A DNA stretch of 39,451 nucleotides, taken from an uncultured Myxococcales bacterium. Lineage in GTDB: Bacteria; Myxococcota_A; Bradymonadia; UBA7976; UBA1532. The stretch covers positions 1 through 39,451 of the forward strand of contig CALELH010000614.1 of NCBI GenBank assembly GCA_937902595.1, given 5' to 3'. A model generated the notes under the pieces. That model saw only the letters and a program-made list of their open reading frames with translations. It had not been told where the DNA came from and ran no database searches. Shown here piece after piece: positions 8,311 through 17,500 of this stretch. Position 1 is the stretch's first letter. Each line of letters begins with the position of its first letter. The position numbers were made by a program, and so were the translations under genes.

Positions 8311-9765
8311 ATGAACACTCCCCTCCTCTGTGCAGTCTGTGGAACTGAGGGGAGTGACTACAACCTATGCGCAGCCTGTCAAAACCCGCCGGTGCTCCAA
8401 GACCGCTTCATCCTGCGCAGCATCATCGGCCGTGGAGCCGCTGGTACAACATATCGAGCGGATGAGCTGGAGACCGGCGAGGTCGTCGCTCTGAAAGAGA
8501 TGCCCCTAGGGCATCCAGATCCAAAACACTTAGAGCAACTCAACCGCGAAGCACGGGTACTCAAGCAGCTTAATCATCCACAGATCCCGAGCTACATCGC
8601 ACACTTTACCGCCGGGGTGGGCAAGCAGACCGCGTTCTACATCGCCCAAGAGTTTATCGACGGCAAGACCATCGCCCAAGAGATGGAAGACCGACGTTAC
8701 ACGGAGAGCGATGTACTCGACATCCTCGACGAGCTGCTCACCATCCTGAGCTATCTGCACCAACTTGCGCCGCCCGTAATCCACCGAGACATCAAGCCGA
8801 AGAACCTCATTCGGCGAAGAGACACCGGCAAACTTGTCCTCATCGACTTTGGGTCTGTCCGAGATATTGTCATTGATCCGAAGGTCGGCGGGAGCACCAT
8901 CGCTGGCACCTACGGATATATGGCACCGGAACAGTATCGAGGGGTCGCTTTGCCACAGAGCGATCTCTACAGCGTCGGCGTCCTCATGGTTGTCCTTCTT
9001 TCCCGGCGGGATCCGATTGAACTCACTGGGCCAAAGCACGGGTTGGTTTGGCGCACCGCCGTCTCAGCAAGCTCAAACCTGTGCGACTTGATCGATGGGC
9101 TACTGCACGAATCTTACGAAGAACGCGTGGACTCTGCTGAAGACGCACTCTCTGCCGTGCGCGCAGTTCGCCGCGGTGAAGAGCCGGGGCTCTATAACGA
9201 AGAGCCGGCTCTTCAAAGCGAAGAGCGAGGGCTGGCGCTCCCGCTCACCATGGACCGCTCACTGAGGAAGCGATTGGGCGCGCGCTCGAGACTGCTCGCC
9301 GTATTAGCCGCGATTCTTGGTGGGAGCGTCGGTGGCCAGTATTGGTATCTTGGTAAGTACCTCAAAGGGTTCATGTGCCTAATCTTTGCCGGGACAGCAA
9401 TTCCGTTCCTTTGGTCCTCTGTGTGGGCCTTTAAGCACCTGTTCATGAGCGACGAGGAGTTTGATCACCGATACAACTCCGTCCTCGTCGAGCTCCAGCA
9501 GACAAGCGCGCAGACCGTGGCTCAGCAGCTCACAGAGCTACACGAATTAACGGAAAAAGGCGCCTTGAGCCCGGAAGAGTTTGAGCGTGAGAAGCAGCGT
9601 CTACTTGGTCAGGAAAACCCTCTCCTTGCGGAGGTGATCAAGCAAGAGTCAATGCCAGCGATTGGAACGGCGCTGAGGTCTGGCATCGAGTTCGTCGGTA
9701 CCATCGGCGTCCAGGTCGCGACGGAGCTGAAGAGAGAGATCCAAAAGCACAACCGAAGGAAATAA
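8311..9765 (+). CDS. Ser/Thr protein kinase with N-terminal CxxC zinc ribbon and C-terminal TM2-like and SHOCT-like segments, 484 aa
   Basis: CAVCGTEGSDYNLCAAC; kinase GRGAAGTTYRADELETGEVVALKEM, VIHRDIKPKNLI, LIDFGSVRDI, AGTYGYMAPEQYRG; TM2-like RSRLLAVLAAILGGSVGGQYWYLGKYLKGFMCLIFAGTAIPFLWSSVWAFKHL; SHOCT-like LTELHELTEKGALSPEEFEREKQRLL. Confidence 0.9.
   Translation: MNTPLLCAVCGTEGSDYNLCAACQNPPVLQDRFILRSIIGRGAAGTTYRADELETGEVVALKEMPLGHPDPKHLEQLNREARVLKQLNHPQIPSYIAHFTAGVGKQTAFYIAQEFIDGKTIAQEMEDRRYTESDVLDILDELLTILSYLHQLAPPVIHRDIKPKNLIRRRDTGKLVLIDFGSVRDIVIDPKVGGSTIAGTYGYMAPEQYRGVALPQSDLYSVGVLMVVLLSRRDPIELTGPKHGLVWRTAVSASSNLCDLIDGLLHESYEERVDSAEDALSAVRAVRRGEEPGLYNEEPALQSEERGLALPLTMDRSLRKRLGARSRLLAVLAAILGGSVGGQYWYLGKYLKGFMCLIFAGTAIPFLWSSVWAFKHLFMSDEEFDHRYNSVLVELQQTSAQTVAQQLTELHELTEKGALSPEEFEREKQRLLGQENPLLAEVIKQESMPAIGTALRSGIEFVGTIGVQVATELKREIQKHNRRK
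9178..9240 (+). repeat. Three tandem 21-bp units (EEPGLYN-EEPALQS-EERGLAL) inside the kinase gene
   Basis: gaagagccggggctctataac (9178-9198), gaagagccggctcttcaaagc (9199-9219), gaagagcgagggctggcgctc (9220-9240). Includes the perfect 16-bp palindrome gaagagccggctcttc at 9199-9214. Confidence 0.85.
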
Positions 9766-9772
9766 GAGACGC

Positions 9773-11032
9773 CTAAGAGAGCTTCTCTAATTCGTATGCG
9801 CTGACCTTCACTTCGAGTACACCGACGTTCACCGAGTAATAGCCAGGCTTGTCCTCACCCCGAACCTCGCCTTCTTTTCCTGCGAAGAGTCCACGGGTTA
9901 GGCGACACATGTCCCCGACCTCAAACACCGGAGCTGGGCCCCGCTTCGGCTTCGCCTTGGGGGTGCGTTTAGCCGTACTCTTGCGCTTGTCTTGAGTGGG
10001 CCGGGCAGTGGACGACGCTGCGGGTCCCCGCGGTCGCCGAGGTCGGTCCTGACTCTGACCAGCGTCACGCTGAGGCCGGCGCCCGCCACCGACCCGCTCA
10101 GCAGGCTTTGCCTCGGACGGTCTTGGCGCGGGCGGTACCGACGAGCGACGCTCGGCCTGCATGCGCCGCCAAGCCGCCTCTGCGTCCACCTTCGCCGACG
10201 TGCGAGCTCTGGCCTGCTCCGCTCGCTCGGCGTGCGCTTGAGCCCGCGTGCTCCTCTGAGCCTCTGCAGACTCAACTCGAGCACGTGCTTGCTCCGCGAA
10301 GGCCGTCAACTCACTGTTGACATCGATGTGATCGTTCTCTTCGCTCCAAAGGCAGAAGCCGAAGAGAGGGCGTATGGCGTCGATGAGCTTCGATACATCC
10401 TCGCTCAAATCAGCCCCTAATTGGACGCATGCGTCACGGGCGATCTGAGCACCGATCACCAACCACTCTCGCTCACCGGAGAGAAGCTCTCGGGCCGCCG
10501 CCAATGCGCTGGTCCGGTTCACAGCCTCACCGTCGAGAAGGACGTCATCCCCGAGATGCTGGAGAGCAGCTTCAAGGGCGTCAGAGTCAGCCTCTGCACG
10601 CCCAAGGAGGTTCGTAATATCAATCGTCGCGTACTGACTGATTCTGAGGGCGACCTCGACCCCTTCATGATCAATACGCAAGCACAAGAGAGCGTGCTTA
10701 AAGTGATCGGCTGGAGCCTTGACCCGCGTCGCCAGATCTAAGCGACTCGCCAGGATCGGCTGAAGACGCTTACACGCGTCCTTGTCTCTCACCCAAAACG
10801 CCCACTGGTCACGTACTTCGCGACCGTTCCAAACACTTGGAATCTCACTAGAGGCCTCAAGATGTAGGCCACCGTCGACCAGTGATCCCCCAGCCTGCTT
10901 GGCCAAGCGGATGACTCGATCCTTAACCTTCATGCGGGTCAAGTTGTGCAGATTACTGGACCAACACTCTGGGAGATAAACGTCAAAGTCGTCATCCCGT
11001 AACCCAGATTCATCCGAGTTAAGCAAAGGCAT
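9773..11032 (-). CDS. Hypothetical protein with basic disordered linker and C-terminal KOW-like motif
   Basis: C-terminus PVFEVGDMCRLTRGLFAGKEGEVRGEDKPGYYSVNVGVLEVKVSAYELEKL resembles KOW/NusG-type; middle is K/R/A/P-rich. Start chosen at ATG 11032 with SD ggag upstream (the track start at 11092 is a TTG). Confidence 0.7.
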   Translation of the reverse strand: MPLLNSDESGLRDDDFDVYLPECWSSNLHNLTRMKVKDRVIRLAKQAGGSLVDGGLHLEASSEIPSVWNGREVRDQWAFWVRDKDACKRLQPILASRLDLATRVKAPADHFKHALLCLRIDHEGVEVALRISQYATIDITNLLGRAEADSDALEAALQHLGDDVLLDGEAVNRTSALAAARELLSGEREWLVIGAQIARDACVQLGADLSEDVSKLIDAIRPLFGFCLWSEENDHIDVNSELTAFAEQARARVESAEAQRSTRAQAHAERAEQARARTSAKVDAEAAWRRMQAERRSSVPPAPRPSEAKPAERVGGGRRPQRDAGQSQDRPRRPRGPAASSTARPTQDKRKSTAKRTPKAKPKRGPAPVFEVGDMCRLTRGLFAGKEGEVRGEDKPGYYSVNVGVLEVKVSAYELEKLS

Positions 11033-11118
11033 CTCATCACTCCGAAAGCCACAAACGAAGGGTATATACCCGTCCACGTAGGCCGGACGCAACGGATCAA
11101 CTAGATCAATTGACCGTT

Positions 11119-14100
11119 CTACTTACTCAACAGCCGCAGAGCGCGCGTTCCCCAGATGCCTTCTGGGTCCAATGAGCTTGCTTTTTTTAGAGCCGTTCGA
11201 CCCTTGCTCCTGGATCCCCTTGAACGGAGTAAGAGCCGCCCAAGTCGAAAGTATCCTTGGGCGCTTGCCGGTGCCACTTGCGTGAGCCGCTCATAGACCG
11301 GGAGCGCTTTCAGCGGTCTTCGTCCGGTCTCCAGTAGGAGCCCCCGAGCTAGAAGCCCGGCGGGCAACCCTGGTTCAATGGCGAGCGCTTGACGAATTGA
11401 ACGTTCGGCCGCGCGACGACTCGAGCGTTTGCCTTCGAGGATCCTCGCCTGCGCGGCGATGGCTAACGCGTTGGCCCGGACCCGCGGATGTGCGTGGGTC
11501 TTAGCTGCTCGATTCCGCGCCTCCTGCGCCGCGGTCTTAGCCTTACTCCACTCTCCGATATTCAGATATGCCTCGGACAAAGCGAGCGCCGTCAAGGCTG
11601 ACTGATCAAGCTGCATCGTCTTTCGGAGAACAGACACGGCCTCGGCACTGCGGTCTCCCCTAACCAAGCTGGCTCCGTAATCCCTTTGCACGGCAGCGTC
11701 TCCGGGCAATGACTTGGCGGCTCGAGCGAGGGCTCGCTGCGCATCAACTAAGCGCTCTTCTTTCAAGGCGTATAGTCCCTGGCTATAGCTCAGGTTCGCA
11801 TCCCCTTTGAGCGCCTCTTCTTTCTTCAAGACCAGCTTAACGGCCTCAAGTTGACCCATAGATAGGCGGGCTCGGATCAGTTGCCGCAACCCGCGCTTGT
11901 CCAACTCGTTGCGGCTGAAAGGGGCCTCGAGCGCGGCGATCACGGCGCCGTGATCACCATAAGACTCTGCCAAATCAGCGAGATAGTCTCGGGCCGGCTT
12001 GAAGGCCTTATTCCGTATTGATGCGCGACATGACTTGATCGCGTCTCGAGTCTTAAGTCTGAGACTGTACGTGCGACACAGGCCCCAGTGAGCGAGATAA
12101 TCGCTTGGGTCAACACGGAGCGCGACCTCGTATTCATTGGTCGCCGCCCTATATTTCTTTCGCGCTAATAGAGCGCGGGCGTGCGCCCTAAATACGAGGC
12201 TGTGGTCAGCGAGCGGGGAGCCATCCCCCCCTCCCTCTTGTCTCAAGGACTTTAGCGCCTTCAAGGAGCTCGACACCTTACGACCCAAGAGCACTTGGCT
12301 GAGATGAAAGAGCGCCTTGGCCTCTGCGCTGTTTTCATCGGCCGCGATGGAGCGCCCAAGATACGCCTCGGCCTCCCGTAAAACCCGCCTCTGTTCCTTG
12401 GGGCCGATTTTGTCTTGGTCACTCTTCTGTAGTCGAGCCATGCCCTGGAGAAACAAGATCTCCGGTGAGGGTTTCTTCGCTTTTTCGAGGAGGTCTATTG
12501 CGACCATAGGCTTGCCCCGCATGAGCGCGATCCGAGCGCGTAAGGGCAACAGCTCATTACGCGCCCGAGTAGACAACCTCACCAAGAGGGACTCGGCAGC
12601 CCCTAAACGAAACTGGCGCATGTGCAGCAGCATCAGAGGCTCGACAAATCGCGCATCACCAGGCGATGCGTCCGTCGCGGCAACAAAGGCGTTTCTCGCA
12701 GCCTCTCCCTGCTCTTCGTAAAGATAGTGACGACCCAGGCCATCATAGATGAGCGCTCGTTGACGAGGAGACAGCTCCTGCCGACTTCCCGTGAGGAGCT
12801 TCCGTAGATTGTCCGAAGCCTCACCCGCCCGCTTGCGGGTGGATATCCTAAGCCTCTCAAAGTCTATTTGGGATGAGATGTGCTCCGGCTTAACTTTCTC
12901 GACCAAACGGCGGTACGCGTCGAGGGCGTCGACAGGCGCCTCCAGGTAGGTCTTTAAAGATACATAGAGCGGATAGGCGTGGGGATGCGTTGCGTCCGTC
13001 TGCACACTCAAATTCGCATATCGTAGCGCGACCGCGTAGTCCTCGCTTGCCTCAGCGACGAGCGCCCGCAACCAATTCGCCTCCGCCTGTCCTAGAGAGC
13101 TGAGTTTATCGATCGCCATGAGCGCCGCGTCGGCTTCGCCTGTGTACAATCTAAGTAGACTGACCGCGATGATAGCGTCATCCATGTTGGCGCGGTGCTG
13201 AGAGAGCGATTCGGTAGCGGCCCTCGCTTCCTCAAACCGAGTCACGTCACCGTACAGAACGACCAACTCTGAGAGCTGCCGAGCAAGCAGGGCTTCCCGC
13301 GCATCCTCAAGCTGGACGAGTCGCGGCCGCGTGAAGAGCCCGATCATTTTGCTCGCCGAACCTTCCAAAATACCGGGCGCCGTCCCAGGCGTCTGAAGCG
13401 CGCCCACTAGGGATGTTCGGCTTGCGTAATTACCATCCTGAACGACGGAGCGCTGCTGATTGAGTTCAACAATCCTGCTGTTCACAGCCTTTCGATACGC
13501 AAAAACGGAGACGATGGACAAGATACAGAAGAGCGCCGCCAAAACGAGGCCCAGGAGTAAAACCCACTTGGGAATACCACTCGAATCAGGGTCCACGCTC
13601 TCGGGCGAGCTCGCTGCCGTGGGTCGCGTATTTAAGCGAGCCTTAGATTGATGACCGTCCGGCTCCGTTGACTGAGGTCGGGCTGTCTCACGCGAGCCTC
13701 CCGGTGGACGCAGGAGTGATCGGTCGTCCTGATCCCCGCTAGACTGACGCCTGCGGAGCGGTGGCTTGGGCGGCCGCGGCGTGTCGGCTTCACGCCGTTC
13801 TTCTCGCTCGTTATTTCGACGTTTAGCGGGAGGCTTCACAAGTGGTGGCGGGCTCGCGCGACGACTTGAACCTCGTCGCCCGTCGCCAGGCTCATTGAAG
13901 ACGTTCGTCGGATTGGAAGGCTCACGCTCCAACGGCTCTGGAGGCTTAGAGAACTCGCTGGTCTCGTTCTCACTGAGATCGAATTGTTCGTCCACCGACG
14001 GCGGAGCTCCCATCACCAAGTCCGCGCCGCCGTATGGAATCCGCTGAGGACGCTCCAACTCTCTCTGGCGCCGGACAGTTCGATTACTCAGATTGCCGCT

Positions 14101-15279
14101 TTCGTCTCGAAACGGCCCGGTCAACTCCGCCGGTGTCGACGGGGGAATGTCGACCTCACCCGCTTCCTTTGACACCACAGCCTGACTGTCTTCTTCGAGG
14201 TCGGCCAGCCCCGATGAATCATAGGCCAGGTCTATCTCGGCTCCCAGTTGAACTCGCGGCATCCTCTGAGTCGCTGGTCCACTCTCTTCGATGCCTGGTT
14301 CGCGCTTGGAACCGATGTCATTCCCCTGAGCCCGAAAGACAGGATTCGGCTGCGTGGGTGGGCCAACGCTGATGTTCCGCTCGGGATCTTCTGTCCCCTT
14401 AGCGTCCCGCCTCACTGCGCGACCAGATCCAGTCTGCTCGTCTTCATCAGAGTCTCGTAAAGCCGAGACTCCTGTCCTCTCTGACCCAGTTAATTGTGTC
14501 GGAATTGTGGCGCCATCGCGGGTCGCTGTCGGGCTCGGAGTTAGGCCATCCACGTCTTTGACTTGAATCTCTGTGACGCTCTGCGTTTTCTTTCCAACCG
14601 GCGTTCGCGGCTCTGAATGACGGAGCCTATTGATGAGCGTCAGGGGCATCGGCCCTTCCCGCGTCTCCCCGTCTTCGTCATCTATAGGGCTCGACTCCCT
14701 TGGCTTCTTCAGGCTCTTAGACGCGTCGGGATCAATCACGATGGTCGGCTCCGTCACCCTCGCGATCTTCTCGACGACAGTCACCGGCCCAACGGCGCTG
14801 TAACTCGACGTCGAGGTTTGGGTATTCCCCCCATCTCCGCCGCGTTCATGTTGAGACGAGGTGACCGCGGTGAGCTGCTCGAGACGTTCAGTGAGCGCGT
14901 CCGTCTCTGTTCTGCGCGACGCTCGGCGCAAGACTGTTATGGCCTCAGCGGTTCTGCCTTCCGTGTGCAGTGTATCCGCGATCGTTATCGCCGTCTGCTC
15001 GTCATCGGGTTCATCATCTAGGACTTGCTTCAAGAGTCTTCGAGCAGCGTCGGCCCGCCCGGAGCTCAGTAAAAGCCCGCTGAGCTGACGTCGGCCTTCT
15101 AAAACCTCAACACCACGTCGGATCCCAGCCCGAAGCGTCGCTTCAGCGTCATGGTCCTGTCCGTCTTCGGCTTGGAGCTGAGCGAGTTCGAGATAGTCAG
15201 AGGAGTTCGGATCCGTCTTCAACCGACCGATAAGCTTGTTCATGCGAGCATGGCGCCCACTATAGTCATTATCGCTCAA
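11119..15279 (-). CDS. Large TPR-repeat protein (1386 aa) with N-terminal repeats, disordered region, one TM helix and long C-terminal repeat array
   Basis: N-terminal repeats EDGQDHDAEATLRAGIRRGVEV...; low-complexity P/R/S region; TM WVLLLGLVLAALFCILSIVSVFAY; C-terminal TPR-like helices (e.g. YRAATNEYEVALRVDPSDYLAHWGL, SAEAVSVLRKTMQLDQSALTALALSEAYLNIGEW). Confidence 0.85.
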   Translation of the reverse strand: MSDNDYSGRHARMNKLIGRLKTDPNSSDYLELAQLQAEDGQDHDAEATLRAGIRRGVEVLEGRRQLSGLLLSSGRADAARRLLKQVLDDEPDDEQTAITIADTLHTEGRTAEAITVLRRASRRTETDALTERLEQLTAVTSSQHERGGDGGNTQTSTSSYSAVGPVTVVEKIARVTEPTIVIDPDASKSLKKPRESSPIDDEDGETREGPMPLTLINRLRHSEPRTPVGKKTQSVTEIQVKDVDGLTPSPTATRDGATIPTQLTGSERTGVSALRDSDEDEQTGSGRAVRRDAKGTEDPERNISVGPPTQPNPVFRAQGNDIGSKREPGIEESGPATQRMPRVQLGAEIDLAYDSSGLADLEEDSQAVVSKEAGEVDIPPSTPAELTGPFRDESGNLSNRTVRRQRELERPQRIPYGGADLVMGAPPSVDEQFDLSENETSEFSKPPEPLEREPSNPTNVFNEPGDGRRGSSRRASPPPLVKPPAKRRNNEREERREADTPRPPKPPLRRRQSSGDQDDRSLLRPPGGSRETARPQSTEPDGHQSKARLNTRPTAASSPESVDPDSSGIPKWVLLLGLVLAALFCILSIVSVFAYRKAVNSRIVELNQQRSVVQDGNYASRTSLVGALQTPGTAPGILEGSASKMIGLFTRPRLVQLEDAREALLARQLSELVVLYGDVTRFEEARAATESLSQHRANMDDAIIAVSLLRLYTGEADAALMAIDKLSSLGQAEANWLRALVAEASEDYAVALRYANLSVQTDATHPHAYPLYVSLKTYLEAPVDALDAYRRLVEKVKPEHISSQIDFERLRISTRKRAGEASDNLRKLLTGSRQELSPRQRALIYDGLGRHYLYEEQGEAARNAFVAATDASPGDARFVEPLMLLHMRQFRLGAAESLLVRLSTRARNELLPLRARIALMRGKPMVAIDLLEKAKKPSPEILFLQGMARLQKSDQDKIGPKEQRRVLREAEAYLGRSIAADENSAEAKALFHLSQVLLGRKVSSSLKALKSLRQEGGGDGSPLADHSLVFRAHARALLARKKYRAATNEYEVALRVDPSDYLAHWGLCRTYSLRLKTRDAIKSCRASIRNKAFKPARDYLADLAESYGDHGAVIAALEAPFSRNELDKRGLRQLIRARLSMGQLEAVKLVLKKEEALKGDANLSYSQGLYALKEERLVDAQRALARAAKSLPGDAAVQRDYGASLVRGDRSAEAVSVLRKTMQLDQSALTALALSEAYLNIGEWSKAKTAAQEARNRAAKTHAHPRVRANALAIAAQARILEGKRSSRRAAERSIRQALAIEPGLPAGLLARGLLLETGRRPLKALPVYERLTQVAPASAQGYFRLGRLLLRSRGSRSKGRTALKKASSLDPEGIWGTRALRLLSK

Positions 15280-15352
15280 ATTAACCCCGAACGCACACTA
15301 GCTTCGCACTGGGAGCCTACCTCTTTTGTCCGGGCAGATCATCTCCAACCGT

Positions 15353-16783
15353 TCAATCAAGACAATGACGGGGTCTGCCTGAAACGACCTCCATTAGACT
15401 CACCTCAAATCGCGTCTGCTCTACGGTTTCAGAGACAACTAACTCTAGATCTTCGATTCTCCGATTATTGGGTAAACCAACCCTCAGGCAGACGGCGCTC
15501 TCTCCGTGCGATGGAGGTCCACTCACGTGGCCATCTGAGTAAAACGCTCTCAGATACACCCCCGGATCCGATCGCTCATAACGGACATAGGTCTCGGGCT
15601 CTACGCGCCAAGGTGATTTGTTTAAGATCGCCACATATGACGCCGGTTGATCAATCTGACCCTGAAAGACCACCTGCCCGTCGGCATCTCTCCGAAGCTG
15701 GAGATGTAGTCCTGGCTGAACGAGATAAGGTCCATCGCCAAGCTGCTGAAGACCAAATCCAAGATTCGCAGACTGAATAAGGCGTTGAACTGCCTCTAGG
15801 CGTTCTGTGCCGTAGGATGGAACCGGCTCGGTGATTCCGGCGTCGGTCATGCGAACGGAATCTCCGGCGAGCAGCGGGTCGATCTGACGGTCACCATCCC
15901 AGCGGCCAAGACCATCGATCACGAGCGGTCTCTGAGACACATCGGATTGTCGTCGGGCCTCGATGAGCGCTCTCTGGAAGCCTCCTGACACGGGCGGTAG
16001 GAGACCTGGCGAAACGCAACGGACGTCAAGCCGGGGTTGGGCGTCGGCGGCCCTGTCCCCTCTACACATAGACACCTTGATCCCATCAAACTGCTCGAAC
16101 GCCTCCGGCGATACGTCAAACAACGCTACGAGCGGACGCGCTTCGAGCGTATTAAGCTCGTCCAAGATCAACTGAAGCTCTTGGGAACGGTCGGGGTCGA
16201 AGAACAGTCCTAAAACGGGCCGGTCATCGATTCTGAGTGCGTCGTCATCTTGGAGGATCTGGCTCTCCACATATCTCAGCTCGAGAGCGAGCTGGTCACC
16301 ATTCAGCCGCCCTCCCTGCTCCTCCTGTGGGACATAGATCGGCGCGGATTCATGACCTGCCCCAAGGGCCATCTGAATCGCTCGATCGCTGGAGGTCTCA
16401 GGCCCCCTCCACAAGATGAATGGTTTCACGCCCCGAACAGCCTCCAAGTGGTCCAGAGATGACATGGTCACCGGCGTCTGCGGAGGGTCCAGAGTCGACC
16501 TGAGGCTCCCTAGGAACGTCTGGTCATCTACGATGAGCCAGACCTGGCGGTCGGTCATGATCTCGCGACCGCCGTCATCGTGGAGCGCTACATCAGCTCG
16601 ACCGGAGTCCTCGAGTCCCCCGTCACCCAAGGTGAGACCCGCGTCATGGTTAGGGCCCGTAATCTTCTGCCATGGCCGAGTCTCACCGGAGACACATCCA
16701 GTGAAGGCCACGCAGAGGATCGAGCAGAGTATCTGAATCATCGACATCAGGGTGATCATGCTCATCATCTGGCATCGATGCAT
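15353..16783 (-). CDS. Putative lipoprotein, 476 aa, function unknown (possible distant glycosidase-like fold)
   Basis: Lipobox-like SILCVAFTGC; acidic D/G-rich spacer DAGLTLGDGGLEDSGRADVALHDDGG; LVIDGLGRWDGDRQIDPLLAGD is a weak resemblance to GH99/GH71-like 'NxWNEWxEGxxIEP' endings. The precise start is uncertain. Confidence 0.6.
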   Translation of the reverse strand: MHRCQMMSMITLMSMIQILCSILCVAFTGCVSGETRPWQKITGPNHDAGLTLGDGGLEDSGRADVALHDDGGREIMTDRQVWLIVDDQTFLGSLRSTLDPPQTPVTMSSLDHLEAVRGVKPFILWRGPETSSDRAIQMALGAGHESAPIYVPQEEQGGRLNGDQLALELRYVESQILQDDDALRIDDRPVLGLFFDPDRSQELQLILDELNTLEARPLVALFDVSPEAFEQFDGIKVSMCRGDRAADAQPRLDVRCVSPGLLPPVSGGFQRALIEARRQSDVSQRPLVIDGLGRWDGDRQIDPLLAGDSVRMTDAGITEPVPSYGTERLEAVQRLIQSANLGFGLQQLGDGPYLVQPGLHLQLRRDADGQVVFQGQIDQPASYVAILNKSPWRVEPETYVRYERSDPGVYLRAFYSDGHVSGPPSHGESAVCLRVGLPNNRRIEDLELVVSETVEQTRFEVSLMEVVSGRPRHCLD

Positions 16784-16870
16784 CTTTTTTCCTGAGCTGA
16801 GCGTTTATCCTGAGCGCCACGTCGGAGTCCGGGCTTCCCTGTACAGCTCGATACGGGTAGTGTGGCCACC

Positions 16871-17500
16871 ATGTCGACTGAATACCCTCGCCCAGCCCTC
16901 ACCGCGGACATCGTCCCCCTTAGATTCAAGGGAGGACATCTCGAGGTCTTGCTGATCGAACGAGGCTCGGCTCCTTTCGAAGGTAAAACGGCGCTGTCCG
17001 GTGGCTTCGTTGATGATCAGGAGACTCCGCTCGCCGCGGCGAGCAGAGAGCTCTTAGAAGAGACGGGGCTTAGGGATGCACCTCTGCTTGAGATCGGCGT
17101 CTTCGGAGCGAAGGACCGCGATCCCAGAGGGTGGGTTGTGAGCGTCGCATTCGTCGCGCTGATCCATCCAGAAGCAGAGGCGCACGCCGGGGACGATGCA
17201 GCGCGTATCGGCTGGCACCGTATCAAAGAGCTGCCTGACCTCGCCTTCGATCACCACGAGGTATTCGCTCAGGCCTTAACGCTCCTGAAACAACGTACGC
17301 AGGTCGACGCGACTCCTCTCGCGCTCTTGCCAAAGACCTTCAGGACAGCCCAGGCTCGCCACCTCTATTCGCAGATCTGGGGAGAGCCGATCGCCCCGCG
17401 TCCATTCAAAGCCTGGCTAAGGCGCCGCAAGGTCGTCAATCGAGTCGGCCCCGGTCGCTTCGAAGCAGCAGAGGAACTCTCACCAGACTGGTTAAGATGA
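16871..17500 (+). CDS. Nudix hydrolase with C-terminal winged-helix-like domain (NrtR / ADP-ribose pyrophosphatase-like)
   Basis: Nudix box GGFVDDQETPLAAASRELLEETGL; C-terminal LLPKTFRTAQARHLYSQIWGEPIAPRPFKAWLRRRKVVNRVG is NrtR-like. ATG at 16871 preferred over GTG at 16862. Confidence 0.85.
   Translation: MSTEYPRPALTADIVPLRFKGGHLEVLLIERGSAPFEGKTALSGGFVDDQETPLAAASRELLEETGLRDAPLLEIGVFGAKDRDPRGWVVSVAFVALIHPEAEAHAGDDAARIGWHRIKELPDLAFDHHEVFAQALTLLKQRTQVDATPLALLPKTFRTAQARHLYSQIWGEPIAPRPFKAWLRRRKVVNRVGPGRFEAAEELSPDWLR

Noticed and set aside
15151-15780. 209-aa plus-strand ORF over the TPR/lipoprotein boundary
   Set aside because: Antisense to the start of the TPR gene and the end of the lipoprotein gene; no domain signature or plausible RBS.
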